From Methylorubrum populi (GTDB lineage: Bacteria; Pseudomonadota; Alphaproteobacteria; Rhizobiales; Beijerinckiaceae), in the NCBI GenBank assembly GCA_020741775.1, contig DYYG01000064.1, positions 1 to 64,000 on the forward strand: DNA of 64,000 nucleotides, read 5' to 3'. The translations under genes were made by a program, and so were the position numbers. Numbering within the stretch: the first letter of the stretch is position 1; each line of letters begins with the position of its first letter. Under the pieces are notes generated by a model. The model worked only from the letters and a program-made list of their open reading frames with translations. It was not told where the DNA came from and ran no database searches. Of the stretch, positions 10,299 through 20,139 are shown piece after piece.

Positions 10299-11246
10299 AT
10301 GTTTCGCCTCGCCCACCTCACCGATCCGCATATCGGGCCGTTGCCGCGGCCGCGCCTGCGCCAGCTGCTGAGCAAGCGGGCCACCGGCTACGTGAACTGG
10401 CGGCGCGGTCGCGGGCGCCATCACGACATGGATCTGCTCGGCGCCCTCGTCGCCGACCTGCATAGCCAGGGGGTCGATCACGTCGCCTGCACCGGCGACC
10501 TGTGCAATCTCGGCCTGCCGGACGAGTGGGAGACCGCCCGCGTCTTCCTCGAAGCCCTGGGCCCGGCGGATCGGGTCAGCTTCGTACCGGGCAACCACGA
10601 TGCCTATGTCCGCGGCTCCCTGGAGGGTCTGCTTGCCGCCTGCGGCGGCTGGACCGAGGACGATGCCGGCTTGGCGCGCAGCTTCCCCTATCTGCGGCGG
10701 CGCGGGCCGCTTGCCCTGGTCGGGCTCTCCTCGGCGATTCCGACCAAGCCCTTCGCCGCGAGCGGACGGCTCGGACCGGCGCAGATCGAGACGGCCGAGC
10801 GCCTGCTGCGCGATCTCGGCGCGGAAGCCGAGCGGCCCTGCCGGGTGGTGATGATCCACCACCCGCCCCATCCGGGCGGGGCAGCTGCGGGTCGCGAATT
10901 GAAGGACGCCGCCGATTTCTCGGCCATGATCGGCCGGGTCGGGGCCGACCTGATTCTGCACGGGCACAACCATGTCGGCAGCGTGGCCCGAATCGCGGGA
11001 CCGGACGGGCGGCCGGTACCGGTGGTGGGAGCGCCGTCGGCCTCTGCGCGGACTCTCCTCAGCAACCGGCGCGCCTCCTACTATCTCTACACGATCACGC
11101 CGGGTGGGGAGGGCTACCGCATCTCCGTAACCGAGCGCGGGCTCGACGAAGAAGGCGGCATCGCCGAGTTGTCGGGGTTCGACATCGAGATGCCGCCGGC
11201 CGATCGCATCGGGCACGTGCATCGGCGGCGCCTGCGCCGGGCCTGA
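10299..11246 (+). CDS. Metallophosphoesterase
   Basis: MFRLAHLTDPHIG, CTGDLCNLGLPDEW, VPGNHDAYV, LHGHNHVGS calcineurin-like motifs. Confidence 0.93.
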   Translation: MFRLAHLTDPHIGPLPRPRLRQLLSKRATGYVNWRRGRGRHHDMDLLGALVADLHSQGVDHVACTGDLCNLGLPDEWETARVFLEALGPADRVSFVPGNHDAYVRGSLEGLLAACGGWTEDDAGLARSFPYLRRRGPLALVGLSSAIPTKPFAASGRLGPAQIETAERLLRDLGAEAERPCRVVMIHHPPHPGGAAAGRELKDAADFSAMIGRVGADLILHGHNHVGSVARIAGPDGRPVPVVGAPSASARTLLSNRRASYYLYTITPGGEGYRISVTERGLDEEGGIAELSGFDIEMPPADRIGHVHRRRLRRA

Positions 11247-11266
11247 ACCGACGATGGGAACCGGCC

Positions 11267-11743
11267 TCAGGCCACGCCCATCTTCGACAGGCCGCTGGTG
11301 CGGGGCAGGGGGCGCAGCAGGCTCTTCACCTGCGAGAACGGGCGGGGGCGGTTGATGACCTCGTCGAGGCGCGACCAGAGCGTCTTGGGCGAGAATGGCT
11401 TGGCGATGATCTCGTTGACCCCGAGGGTGATCGCCCGGTCGACCACGTTGCGGCGCGGTTGAGCCAGCATCAGGATGATCGGCACCGTCGGCGAGGGCGA
11501 GGTCGCGGGGGTGCGAGCGAGCCGGATGAACTCCTCGCCCGACAGAATCGCCAGATCCCAGTCGATGATGGTGAGATCCGGCTTGCTCTCGGCGAGCACG
11601 CCCAAGGCCTCGGCGCCGTCGGGCGCCTCCAGCACGCGCTTGATGCCGACGCGCATCAGCATGTCGCGCACGATACGGCGAATATAGAGGCTCTCGTCCA
11701 CGACGAGGGCGGAGAGATCCGGGAAGGTCGGGGTTGCGATCAT
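11267..11743 (-). CDS. Single-domain response regulator (CheY-like receiver)
   Basis: LSALVVDESLYIRRIVRDMLMRVGIKRVLEAPDGAEAL...DLTIIDWDLAILSGEEFIRLAR...GVNEIIAKPFSPKTL. Confidence 0.9.
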   Translation of the reverse strand: MIATPTFPDLSALVVDESLYIRRIVRDMLMRVGIKRVLEAPDGAEALGVLAESKPDLTIIDWDLAILSGEEFIRLARTPATSPSPTVPIILMLAQPRRNVVDRAITLGVNEIIAKPFSPKTLWSRLDEVINRPRPFSQVKSLLRPLPRTSGLSKMGVA

Positions 11744-12133
11744 CGGCGGGGGCGCGCCCAGGGGAGGTCCGGAGCGTTTCGCGGCGAATCTAGGCCGGCG
11801 CCGGTTTGCGATTTCCTAAGGGCATCCGCCGAGCTTGAACGACCAACGGGAATCGTTCTTCCAGACACCAACAAACGTAAGCCGAAATTGCCGCCCGGCC
11901 TCGTCGCGCTCGGCCGCGGAGGCGCCCAGGGCTCGGTTCGGCGCGAAAAAGGGGCGCCCGAGGCACGATCCGGTTAGAAGATCCTTGCGGTATCGGCAGG
12001 ATTGCGTCAGACCTAAGGCGTTGCTTCCGGTGGCCGCAGCCGGGGGGATGATAGTGCGGGGCGTGGGCTGTCTCGAGATAGCGCGCACGCGGTATTCGAG
12101 ACTTGGCGAGCGGACGGTTTTTGCGAGCTTTCA

Positions 12134-12940
12134 ATGGGACGTGGTCGTGATTTCAGGGGGCCGCAGAAGCGCGGCTTCGACGATGGGGGTGCCGAGCCGC
12201 GGTGGCCGGACGAACTCCCTCCGGGCGGCGGTGACCGCTTCGGCGGCGGTGGCAACCGCTTCGGCGGCGGCTTCGGCGGCGGTGGCGGCGGCGGTTTCGA
12301 CCGTGGCCCGGCTCGCGCGCCCGCTGCCCCCTCTGGCCCGGAGCGTGATGCGACGGTGAAGTGGTTCAACAAGGAGAAGGGCTTCGGCTTCGTGGAGCTC
12401 GGTGACGGCTCCGGCGATGCCTTCCTCCACATCCGCGCGGTCGAGGCCGCCGGCCACGACGACCTCCTGCCTGGCACGCGTCTGACGGTTCAGACCGCTC
12501 AGGGCCAGAAGGGCCCGCAGGTCACGGCCGTGACCAGCGTCGACACCTCGACGGCCGAGGCGGCTCCGCCCCGGCGCGAGTCGGGCCCGCGCTTCGGCGG
12601 CGGTGACCGCTTCGGCGGTGGCGATCGGTTCGGCGGCGGTGACCGCTTCGGCGGTGGCGGTGATCGCTTCGGTGGCGGTGGTCGTGATCGCTTCGGCGGC
12701 GGCGGTGGCCGTGTCGCCAGCGGCCCGTCGGTCGAGATGACCGGCACCGTGAAGTGGTACGATCCGGCCAAGGGCTTCGGCTTCGTGTCGGTGAACGATG
12801 GCGGCAAGGACGTGTTCGTCCACCGTTCCGCCCTGTCCCGCGCCGGCCTCGAGTCGCTGGCCGAGGGCCAGCAGGTCACCCTCAACGTGGTCGATGGTCA
12901 GAAGGGCCGCGAGGCTCAGAGCATCAACGTCGATTACTGA
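12134..12940 (+). CDS. Double cold-shock-domain protein with Gly/Arg/Phe-rich linker
   Basis: Two CSDs (ATVKWFNKEKGFGFVEL... and GTVKWYDPAKGFGFVSV...) separated by repeated (D)RFGGG(G) units. Confidence 0.95.
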   Translation: MGRGRDFRGPQKRGFDDGGAEPRWPDELPPGGGDRFGGGGNRFGGGFGGGGGGGFDRGPARAPAAPSGPERDATVKWFNKEKGFGFVELGDGSGDAFLHIRAVEAAGHDDLLPGTRLTVQTAQGQKGPQVTAVTSVDTSTAEAAPPRRESGPRFGGGDRFGGGDRFGGGDRFGGGGDRFGGGGRDRFGGGGGRVASGPSVEMTGTVKWYDPAKGFGFVSVNDGGKDVFVHRSALSRAGLESLAEGQQVTLNVVDGQKGREAQSINVDY

Positions 12941-12964
12941 TCGACGCGGCACGCGATGATGAAG

Positions 12965-12991
12965 CGGCGGCCTCACGGCCGCCGTTTTCGT
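12965..12991 (+). terminator. Rho-independent terminator after the cold-shock gene
   Basis: cggcggcc-tcac-ggccgccg stem-loop followed by ttttcgtttg. Confidence 0.85.
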
Positions 12992-13047
12992 TTGTCCCCC
13001 TTGCCGTGTCGGGCAGGAGCACCGACAGCGGCAATGAAGGTGAGGCG

Positions 13048-13296
13048 ATGCGGCGGACGACGAGCGTGCTCGGTCTGCTCCTCTTGAGTGCGGCGCCCGC
13101 CGCAGCGGAGGATTTCACCGGCTTCTACGCGGGCGTGAATGCCGGCTGGGCCTTCGAGCGGGGCGGAGATCCGTCCTCCGCCATCGGGCCGGCGCAGGCG
13201 GGCACGGGAAAGCCGGAGGACGGGCTTCCGCCCAGTGTGGCGCGGGCTCAGGAACGCCACCTGCCGGATACGTCGCGCCCCGCCGCGAGACGCTGA
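13048..13296 (+). CDS. Small secreted protein resembling the N-terminus of an Omp25/Omp31-type beta-barrel
   Basis: Signal peptide then EDFTGFYAGVNAGWAFERGG, as at the start of alphaproteobacterial porin-like proteins, but only 82 aa. Confidence 0.55.
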   Translation: MRRTTSVLGLLLLSAAPAAAEDFTGFYAGVNAGWAFERGGDPSSAIGPAQAGTGKPEDGLPPSVARAQERHLPDTSRPAARR

Positions 13297-13310
13297 CGCC
13301 ATCAGGGCCT

Positions 13311-13343
13311 CGTCCCGAAAGGCGGCCTCCGGCTTTCGGGACG
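13311..13343. repeat. Hairpin, member of a dispersed repeat family (family B); also in terminator position
   Basis: cgtcccgaaaggcggcctccggctttcgggacg; related sequence at 40368-40400 and inverted at 61236-61252. Confidence 0.65.
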
Positions 13344-13360
13344 ATGCCTCAGCGTTCCGG

Positions 13361-14767
13361 TCAGCGCGCGGGATAGCGCCCGGCCACCAGGGCATAGGCG
13401 AGGCGGGCGGTCTGGACCTCACCGCCCTCCGGCCGACCCGGCTTGGTCGAGGGATTCCAGCCGAACAGGTCGAAATGCACATGCGCCTTTGTGCGGGGCG
13501 CGAAGCGCCGCAGGAACAGGGCAGCGGTGATCGCCCCGGCGAAGGGCCCGCCCGGCGCATTGTTGAGGTCGGCGATCTTCGAATCGAGCAGGCTCGCATA
13601 GGGCGCGTGCAGCGGCAGGCGCCAGACCGGATCGTTCACGCGCTCGCCCGCCTCCGCCACGGCCTCGGCCAGAGCCCCGTCCTCGGTGAAGAAGGCCGGC
13701 AGATCGGGGCCGAGCGCCACCCTGGCCGCGCCGGTCAGGGTCGCGAAATCGATGATGAGGTCCGGCTCCCCGGCATCGGCGAGCGCCAGGGCATCCGCCA
13801 GGATCAGGCGTCCCTCCGCATCGGTGTTGCCGATCTCGACGGTGAGGCCCGCACGGGAGCGGATCACGTCGCCGGGGCGGAAGGCCTCGCCGGCAATGGC
13901 GTTCTCGACGCTCGGCACGATCAGCCGCAGCCGCACCGGCAGGTCCGCGCCCATGATCATCTCAGCCGCGGCCAGGGCGGCGGCGGCGCCCCCCATATCT
14001 TTCTTCATCAGCAGCATGTTGGACGCTGGCTTGATGTCGAGTCCGCCGGTGTCGAACACGACGCCCTTGCCGACCAGCGTCACGAGCGGATTCTCCGCCT
14101 CGCCCCAGGTCAGATCGATGAGCCGCGGCGCCCGCGGCGAGGCGGCGCCGACGGCATGGACCAGGGGAAAGTCCCGCTGCAACTCCTCGCCCAGGGTGAC
14201 GGCGACCGTTGCGCCGAAACGCGCGCCCAGATCCCGAATCGCTGCCTCGATCTCGGCGGGGCCGAGATCGTTCGCGGGCGTGTTGACTAGGTCGCGCCCG
14301 GCGGCGACCGCCGCCGCGACGCGGGCAATGGCCGCCGCATCGGCCCCCTCGGGGGCGACGAGGCGCGGGCGCGGCTCGCCGGGCTTGCGGTAGCGCTCAT
14401 AACGATAGCCGCCGAGCAACCACGCCAGGGCTGCCTCTGCGCCATCGAATCCGTCGCTCGCCTCGAAGCGGTAATCGCCCGGGGGCAGGGCGGCGGGCAG
14501 CTTGCCGGCCAGGAAGCGGTCGCGGGACGGAGCCGCCGAATCGCCGAGGCCGAACAGCACGCAGGCGAGGCCGCCATCCTCGCCCGGCAGGAGCGCGATG
14601 CGCCCGGCCTTGGGCGCGAATCCGGTGGCGATGGCGAACCTTCGCTGCGGCGCCGGCAGCGCCGCCTCGACCGCTTTCCAGTTCTCCGCCGTCACCGGAC
14701 GGATCGGCACCGCCTCCGGCGTCGCGGCGATGAGCAGGGATCCGTCGGAGGCTCTGGCGAGGGGCAT
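13361..14767 (-). CDS. Leucyl aminopeptidase family (M17) protein
   Basis: VTLVGKGVVFDTGGLDIKPASNMLLMKKDMGGAA and EIGNTDAEGRLILADALALA M17 signature. Confidence 0.95.
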   Translation of the reverse strand: MPLARASDGSLLIAATPEAVPIRPVTAENWKAVEAALPAPQRRFAIATGFAPKAGRIALLPGEDGGLACVLFGLGDSAAPSRDRFLAGKLPAALPPGDYRFEASDGFDGAEAALAWLLGGYRYERYRKPGEPRPRLVAPEGADAAAIARVAAAVAAGRDLVNTPANDLGPAEIEAAIRDLGARFGATVAVTLGEELQRDFPLVHAVGAASPRAPRLIDLTWGEAENPLVTLVGKGVVFDTGGLDIKPASNMLLMKKDMGGAAAALAAAEMIMGADLPVRLRLIVPSVENAIAGEAFRPGDVIRSRAGLTVEIGNTDAEGRLILADALALADAGEPDLIIDFATLTGAARVALGPDLPAFFTEDGALAEAVAEAGERVNDPVWRLPLHAPYASLLDSKIADLNNAPGGPFAGAITAALFLRRFAPRTKAHVHFDLFGWNPSTKPGRPEGGEVQTARLAYALVAGRYPAR

Positions 14768-14911
14768 GAGAGGTAAGCTTAACTGGCCATTAGGGTTAAC
14801 GCTCTATCACCCCACCATCGGCATGGCGCAAGCCGGCCGGAGGGCGGGAGACGATGGCGTGTCTCTCACGAAACTCCCGCCGCGCTGTCGCGATCAGAGA
14901 GAGGGCGACCG

Positions 14912-15775
14912 GTGACCGGGAGTTTTGCGTGGCACTCCGAGAAGACCGGCGGGTCCGGCCCGGCCCCGAGCCTGCCGGGAGCGATCCGGGCGCGCGGGCT
15001 GCTCGCGGCGGCGGTGATCGGCCTCTGTCTGGCCGGATGCCAGAGCCGCTCACCGGAGACGACCGGCTCGATCGGCGGCCTCAACCTTCTCGGCGGACGG
15101 ACGGAGCGGTCTCCCCGCGCCGAGATGGACGCCCTGGCCGCGCGCTACGCCTCGGATCCGAACGATACCCGCAATGCCATGCGCTACGCCGAGGCCCTGC
15201 GGGCGACCGACCAGAAAACTCAGGCAGCCGCCGTGCTCCAGCAGGTCGCCCTGCGCAATCCCAAGGATAAGGCGGTGCTCGCCGCTTACGGCAAGAGCCT
15301 CGCCGAGGCCGGGCGCTATCAGGAGGCCAACGAGGTCCTCCAGAACGCCCACAGCCCGGCCCAGCCCGATTGGCGCGTGCTCTCCGCCCAGGGAATGGTG
15401 GCCGACCAGACCGGCGATCACGCCAGGGCCCAGAGCCTCTACGACGCCGCCCTCAAGATCGTGCCGAACGAGCCGCGGGTGCTGTCGAATCTCGGCCTGT
15501 CCTACGCCCTGTCCCGCCATCTCGACGAGGCGGAGGCGACCCTGCGCCTCGCCGCCGCGCAGCCGAGGGCGGATGCCCGTGTGCGCGGCAATCTCGCCCT
15601 GGTGCTCGGGCTCAAGGGTCGTTACGACGAGGCCGAGCGGGTGCTCGCTCAGGATCTCGGCCCCGCCGAGGTCGCCGCGAACATGACAGCCCTGCACGGT
15701 GTGGCCACCCGTCCGAGCGGGACCAAGACGGCTCAGGGGCCGGGCCGCCAGCTCGCCCGCACGGCGGTGCCGTAA
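14912..15775 (+). CDS. TPR lipoprotein, TadD-like (Flp pilus assembly)
   Basis: Lipobox-like LCLAGC and tandem TPRs (AEALRATDQKTQAAAVLQQVALRNPKDKAVLAAYGKSLAEAGRYQEANEVLQNA...). Confidence 0.8.
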   Translation: MTGSFAWHSEKTGGSGPAPSLPGAIRARGLLAAAVIGLCLAGCQSRSPETTGSIGGLNLLGGRTERSPRAEMDALAARYASDPNDTRNAMRYAEALRATDQKTQAAAVLQQVALRNPKDKAVLAAYGKSLAEAGRYQEANEVLQNAHSPAQPDWRVLSAQGMVADQTGDHARAQSLYDAALKIVPNEPRVLSNLGLSYALSRHLDEAEATLRLAAAQPRADARVRGNLALVLGLKGRYDEAERVLAQDLGPAEVAANMTALHGVATRPSGTKTAQGPGRQLARTAVP

Positions 15776-16005
15776 GATCCACAGGCGACGGGCCGGACCT
15801 CCGGATCTTGGGGTGACCAGGAGCCGGAATATCGCCCACCGACCTTGACGAATCCGGGGCGCCTCCCCTATAGGCTCGCCACTTCCATAGGACTCCGCCG
15901 GTATCGATTGTCGCGAGGGTTCGACGCCCTCGGCGCGAGAGCCGTGTGGCATTGCCGAAACGCTTCAGCGCCGAGACCCGGCCTAACGTTGACAGGACTG
16001 TAACG

Positions 16006-16311
16006 ATGTCGCGTCGCTGCGAACTCACGGGCAAGGCCGTTCAGGTCGGTCACCTCGTGAGCCACTCGAACCGGAAGACCAAGTGCCGGTTCCTGCCCAA
16101 CCTCTGCAACGTCACGCTGCAGTCGGATGCCCTCAACCGCCGCGTCCGCCTGCGCGTCACCGCGCATGCCCTGCGCTCGGTCGAGCATCGCGGCGGTCTC
16201 GACGCCTTCCTCGTCAAGGCCCGTGAGATCGAGCTGTCGCAGACGGCCCGCCTCCTGAAGCGCGAGATCGAGAAGAAGATCGCCGAGGTCGCGGCCCCCG
16301 CCGCCGCGTAA
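16006..16311 (+). CDS. rpmB: 50S ribosomal protein L28
   Basis: [69 protein letters not shown]. Confidence 0.97.
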   Translation: MSRRCELTGKAVQVGHLVSHSNRKTKCRFLPNLCNVTLQSDALNRRVRLRVTAHALRSVEHRGGLDAFLVKAREIELSQTARLLKREIEKKIAEVAAPAAA

Positions 16312-16357
16312 GGTCCGTGCGGGTGTCTTAACGCCCGCGCTTCCTCGTCAGACATGC

Positions 16358-16391
16358 GAAGGCCACCGGGCGCGGACGTCCGGTGGCCTTC
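16358..16391 (+). terminator. Stem-loop after rpmB, possible terminator
   Basis: 12-bp stem gaaggccaccgg / ccggtggccttc; no clear U-tract. Confidence 0.5.
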
Positions 16392-16497
16392 GCCGTTCGA
16401 GGACACCTCACGGAAGTCCCGGCCTTCAGAAGCTCTCCCGCAGCCACAACGGCGTTGCGGAGATCTGTGACAGATATCGACGGGGCAGTTGCGGCCG

Positions 16498-17427
16498 ATG
16501 ACGGCGCTCACCCTCATCATCCCGATCTTCGGCCTCGTCCTGATCGGTTGGCTTGCCTCGCTCACGAAGATCATCTCCGAGCGGGTTGGCGACGGCCTGT
16601 CGGAATATGTCTTCTCCCTGGCGGTGCCGGCGCTGATCGTCTCGACGCTGACCCGCCCCGGCCTGTCCGGTGAAATCGCCTGGGGCTACTGGGCGAGCTA
16701 TTTCGGCGGTGCGGCCATCGCCTGGGCCGCCGGATCGCTGATCGGGCGGCGAACCGCCGGGGTAGACCGGCGCGGGGCCGTGCTGCACGGCTTCGCCGCG
16801 AGCCAGTCGAACACCGTTTTCGTCGGCGTCCCGATGATTCTCCAGGCCTACGGGGAATCGGGCGCCTTCCCGCTGTTCATGCTGCTCGCCGTCCACCTGC
16901 CTCTGATGATGGGGGCGGCGACCTTCCTGATCGAATCGGAGGGCGGGCGACCCCTGGGCCAGCGGCTGAAGACCCTCGGCCTCGTGCTGGCCCGGAACCC
17001 GATCTTCCTGGCGCTCGTCGTGGGCATGGCGATGAAGGCGGCCGGCCTGTCCCCCTCCGGCATCCCGAAGGCGCTGATCGATGCGCTCGGCGGAACGGCC
17101 TCGACCTGCGCCCTGATCGCGCTCGGCGCGGGCCTGACCCGCTACAAGGTGCTGCACGATCTACCCGGCGCCAGCATCGTCGCGGCGCTGAAGCTCGGGC
17201 TGCACCCGCTCGCCGTCTACCTCCTGGCCTTCCACGTCTTCACCATGCCGCCGGCCTATGCCGGCGTCGCCGTGCTGTTCGCGGCGATGCCGGTGGGCAT
17301 CAACGCTTACCTGCTGGCTACGCGCTACAAGAGCGAACAGGGGCTGGTGGCCGCCGCCGTGCTGGTCTCGACCCTGGCGGCGACCGCCACCACCCTGGGC
17401 TGGCTGCTGGTGCTCGGGCGGGGATAA
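16498..17427 (+). CDS. AEC (auxin efflux carrier) family transporter
   Basis: Multi-TM protein, MTALTLIIPIFGLVLIGWLASLTKIIS... with AEC-type topology. Confidence 0.85.
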   Translation: MTALTLIIPIFGLVLIGWLASLTKIISERVGDGLSEYVFSLAVPALIVSTLTRPGLSGEIAWGYWASYFGGAAIAWAAGSLIGRRTAGVDRRGAVLHGFAASQSNTVFVGVPMILQAYGESGAFPLFMLLAVHLPLMMGAATFLIESEGGRPLGQRLKTLGLVLARNPIFLALVVGMAMKAAGLSPSGIPKALIDALGGTASTCALIALGAGLTRYKVLHDLPGASIVAALKLGLHPLAVYLLAFHVFTMPPAYAGVAVLFAAMPVGINAYLLATRYKSEQGLVAAAVLVSTLAATATTLGWLLVLGRG

Positions 17428-17593
17428 TCGAGGGAAATCACCCGCCCCGATTCTCGCCCTTCACAGGATCCCGCGCCGTCGGACAGGATGGCCGCGTTGA
17501 CCCGCGCCGCCCCGCTCCATAGGTTGCCCGCTCTCGCGCCCCGGCTCTCATGGCCGGCGTGGCGCCTGTCTTGCACCCCGAAAAGTCTGTCCG

Positions 17594-19297
17594 ATGTCCG
17601 CGCCCCTTCGCCTCGATCCCGACATTCTGGAGGCCTCGGCCTCCGCCGCCGCCTGGCCCTTCGAGGAGGCGCGCAAGCTCGTGGCGCGGCTGGAGAGGAA
17701 GCCGAAGAGCGAGGTTCTGTTCGAGACGGGCTACGGTCCCTCAGGCCTGCCGCATATCGGCACCTTCGGCGAGGTGGCCCGCACCTCGATGGTGCGCCAC
17801 GCCTTCCGGGTGCTGACGAAGGACGCGGTGCCGACCCGGCTGATCGCCTTCTCGGACGATATGGACGGCCTGCGCAAGGTGCCGGACAACGTCCCGAACC
17901 GTGAGATGCTGCGGGAGGCCCTCAACTTGCCGCTGACCAAGGTGCCGGACCCGTTCGGCACCCATGAGAGCTTCGGCCACCACAACAATGCCGAGTTGCG
18001 CCGCTTCCTCGACGCTTTCGGCTTCGAGTACGAATTCCGCTCCGCCACCGAGTGCTACAAGTCCGGTATCTTCGACGACACCCTGCGCCTCGTGCTGGAG
18101 CGCTACGAGGCGGTGATGGCGATCATGCTGCCGTCGCTGCGGGCCGAGCGCTCGGCGAGCTACTCGCCGTTCCTGCCGATCCATCCGGTCACCGGCCACG
18201 TGATGCAGGTGGCGATCGACGAGGTGCGCCCCTCCGCCGGCACCATCGTCTGGCGCGATCCGGACACCAACGAGGCTTATGAGACGCCGGTGACCGGCGG
18301 CCACGTCAAGCTGCAATGGAAGCCGGATTGGGCGATGCGCTGGGTGGCGCTCGGCGTCGATTACGAGATGGCCGGCAAGGATCTGATCGATTCGGTCAAG
18401 CTCTCCGGCCAGATCGCCCGCGCGCTCGGCGCCGAGCCGCCGGAAGGCTTCAACTACGAACTCTTCCTCGACGAGAAGGGCCAGAAGATCTCGAAGTCGA
18501 AGGGCAACGGCCTGACCATCGACGAGTGGCTGACCTACGCCACCCCTGAGTCGCTCGCCCTGTTCATGTACAACAAGCCGCGCGAGGCCAAGCGCCTGTT
18601 CTTCGATGTGATTCCGCGCAACGTCGACGAATACGACAACTTCCTCGGGCGCTTCGCCGGGCAGGAGGCGAAGCACCGCCTCGGCAACCCGGTCTGGCAT
18701 CTTCACGCGGGCGAGCCGCCGGCCGTCGAAACCATCGACGAGGCGGGCACGACGCTTTCCTTCGGCATGCTCCTCAACCTCGTGGCGGTGGCCAATGCGG
18801 AGGACGAGGCGGTGCTGTGGGGCTTCATCCGCCGTTACGCGCCGCAGGTCGGCCCGGAGACGCATCCGAAGCTCGCCGGACTCGTGACCCGCGCGCTCGC
18901 CTATTACCGGGACTTCGTGCGCCCGCAGAAGCAGTACCGCGCCCCGACAGAGGAGGAGGCGGCGGCCCTGCGCGACCTCTCGGAGACGCTCGCCGAACAC
19001 GAGGGCTCGACCGATCCGGAAGCGCTGCAGGCCATCGTCTACGAGGTCGGCCGGCGCCATTTCCCGGACCTGTCCGGCAAGGCCAAGAGCCCTGACGGAC
19101 GGCCCGGCGTGTCGAAGACTTGGTTCGCTTCGATCTACAACGTGCTGTTCGGTGAAGCGCAGGGCCCGCGCTTCGGCTCGTTCATCGCCCTCTACGGCGT
19201 ATCGGGCACCCGGGCATTGATCGAGAAGGCGCTGAGCGGCGCGCTGGTGGCCGAGCACGAGGCCTTCCTTGAGAGCCGCAAGGCCGCGGCGGAGTAG
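17594..19297 (+). CDS. lysS: Lysyl-tRNA synthetase, class I
   Basis: HIGH-like [14 protein letters not shown] and KMSKS-like KISKSKGNG; class I LysRS architecture. Confidence 0.95.
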   Translation: MSAPLRLDPDILEASASAAAWPFEEARKLVARLERKPKSEVLFETGYGPSGLPHIGTFGEVARTSMVRHAFRVLTKDAVPTRLIAFSDDMDGLRKVPDNVPNREMLREALNLPLTKVPDPFGTHESFGHHNNAELRRFLDAFGFEYEFRSATECYKSGIFDDTLRLVLERYEAVMAIMLPSLRAERSASYSPFLPIHPVTGHVMQVAIDEVRPSAGTIVWRDPDTNEAYETPVTGGHVKLQWKPDWAMRWVALGVDYEMAGKDLIDSVKLSGQIARALGAEPPEGFNYELFLDEKGQKISKSKGNGLTIDEWLTYATPESLALFMYNKPREAKRLFFDVIPRNVDEYDNFLGRFAGQEAKHRLGNPVWHLHAGEPPAVETIDEAGTTLSFGMLLNLVAVANAEDEAVLWGFIRRYAPQVGPETHPKLAGLVTRALAYYRDFVRPQKQYRAPTEEEAAALRDLSETLAEHEGSTDPEALQAIVYEVGRRHFPDLSGKAKSPDGRPGVSKTWFASIYNVLFGEAQGPRFGSFIALYGVSGTRALIEKALSGALVAEHEAFLESRKAAAE

Positions 19298-19384
19298 GGA
19301 TAACTGAGATGAGTGGGGGAGCCCGTCGGATACGGCAGGCCCCCCACCACTTTGTCTGACGCCGGTTCGCCTCGGATTCAGCCG

Positions 19385-19807
19385 TCACTGGTCCCAGGGA
19401 TTGAGGAGGCCGACACCGGTCGGGCGGAAATCGGCGACGTTGCGCGTCACGACCGTCATGCCGTGGACAAGCGCGGTGGCCGCAATCAGCGCGTCCCGCT
19501 CGCCACGCTTGTCGGGCACATGCAGGCGAGCACAACGCTGCGCAACGGCTCTATCGCAAGGAAGCGTTCGACCGTCGAACTCGGGCAGAACCTGCCGCTC
19601 CAACCAATCGCGCACTCTTGCGCCCTGCCTGGCATCTCTCCGTTCGGCCAGAAGAACGCCAAGCTCAAGCTCCATGATCGTGATCGCCGACACGAACAGA
19701 GCCGCCGCATCGACTTCCGCAGCGAAAGCGGCGACACCGGCATCGGCGTTGCCGAACCTGACCTTTCGCAACTCCGATACGACGTTGGTATCGAGTAAGT
19801 ACATCAT
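19385..19807 (-). CDS. PIN-domain toxin, VapC/FitB family
   Basis: MMYLLDTNVVSELRK, SAITIMELELGVLLAERRD, ERDALIAATALVHGMTVVTRNVADF (PIN acidic residues). Confidence 0.93.
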   Translation of the reverse strand: MMYLLDTNVVSELRKVRFGNADAGVAAFAAEVDAAALFVSAITIMELELGVLLAERRDARQGARVRDWLERQVLPEFDGRTLPCDRAVAQRCARLHVPDKRGERDALIAATALVHGMTVVTRNVADFRPTGVGLLNPWDQ

Positions 19808-20073
19808 GAAAGATCGGCGGGCTTGATCGCGATGTTCAAGCGCGGTGCTTCGAAGTCGATCTCTTCTGAATCACCATCCTCTCGGAGAGGCATCGCCAGA
19901 GCGTCGGCGATGTTTCGTCGCTGCTCCGTCAGCCGCCGATATTCCTCGATGCTCAGCAGCACATGGGACGGCTTGCCGCGATCGGTGATGAAGACTGGCC
20001 CGTCTTTTGTCGCCTCCTTGGCCTGCGTGACATGCTGGTTCAGTTCTCGGCTTGAAAACGTCGTGATAGGCAT
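19804..20073 (-). CDS. Type II antitoxin, Phd/YefM family
   Basis: MPITTFSSRELNQHVTQAKEATKDGPVFITDRGKPSHVLLSIEEYRRL; overlaps the start of the PIN toxin. Confidence 0.93.
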   Translation of the reverse strand: MPITTFSSRELNQHVTQAKEATKDGPVFITDRGKPSHVLLSIEEYRRLTEQRRNIADALAMPLREDGDSEEIDFEAPRLNIAIKPADLS

Positions 20074-20094
20074 GGAGTTGGTTCTCCGCGCACG

Positions 20095-20114
20095 ATGTAG
20101 GAACGTTACTACAT
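20095..20114. promoter_or_regulatory. Palindrome upstream of the antitoxin gene, likely TA autoregulatory operator
   Basis: ATGTAG-gaacgtta-CTACAT located 22 nt upstream of the antitoxin ATG. Confidence 0.6.
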
Positions 20115-20139
20115 TTTTCGTCCCGGCAGCATCAAGCCT

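Noticed and set aside
12586-12715. Regular cttcggcggtggcgatcg-type repeats
   Set aside because: They encode RFGGG repeats in frame within the cold-shock protein; not a CRISPR or regulatory array.
17741-19258. 505-aa minus-strand ORF opposite lysS
   Set aside because: Antisense shadow ORF, no domain signature.
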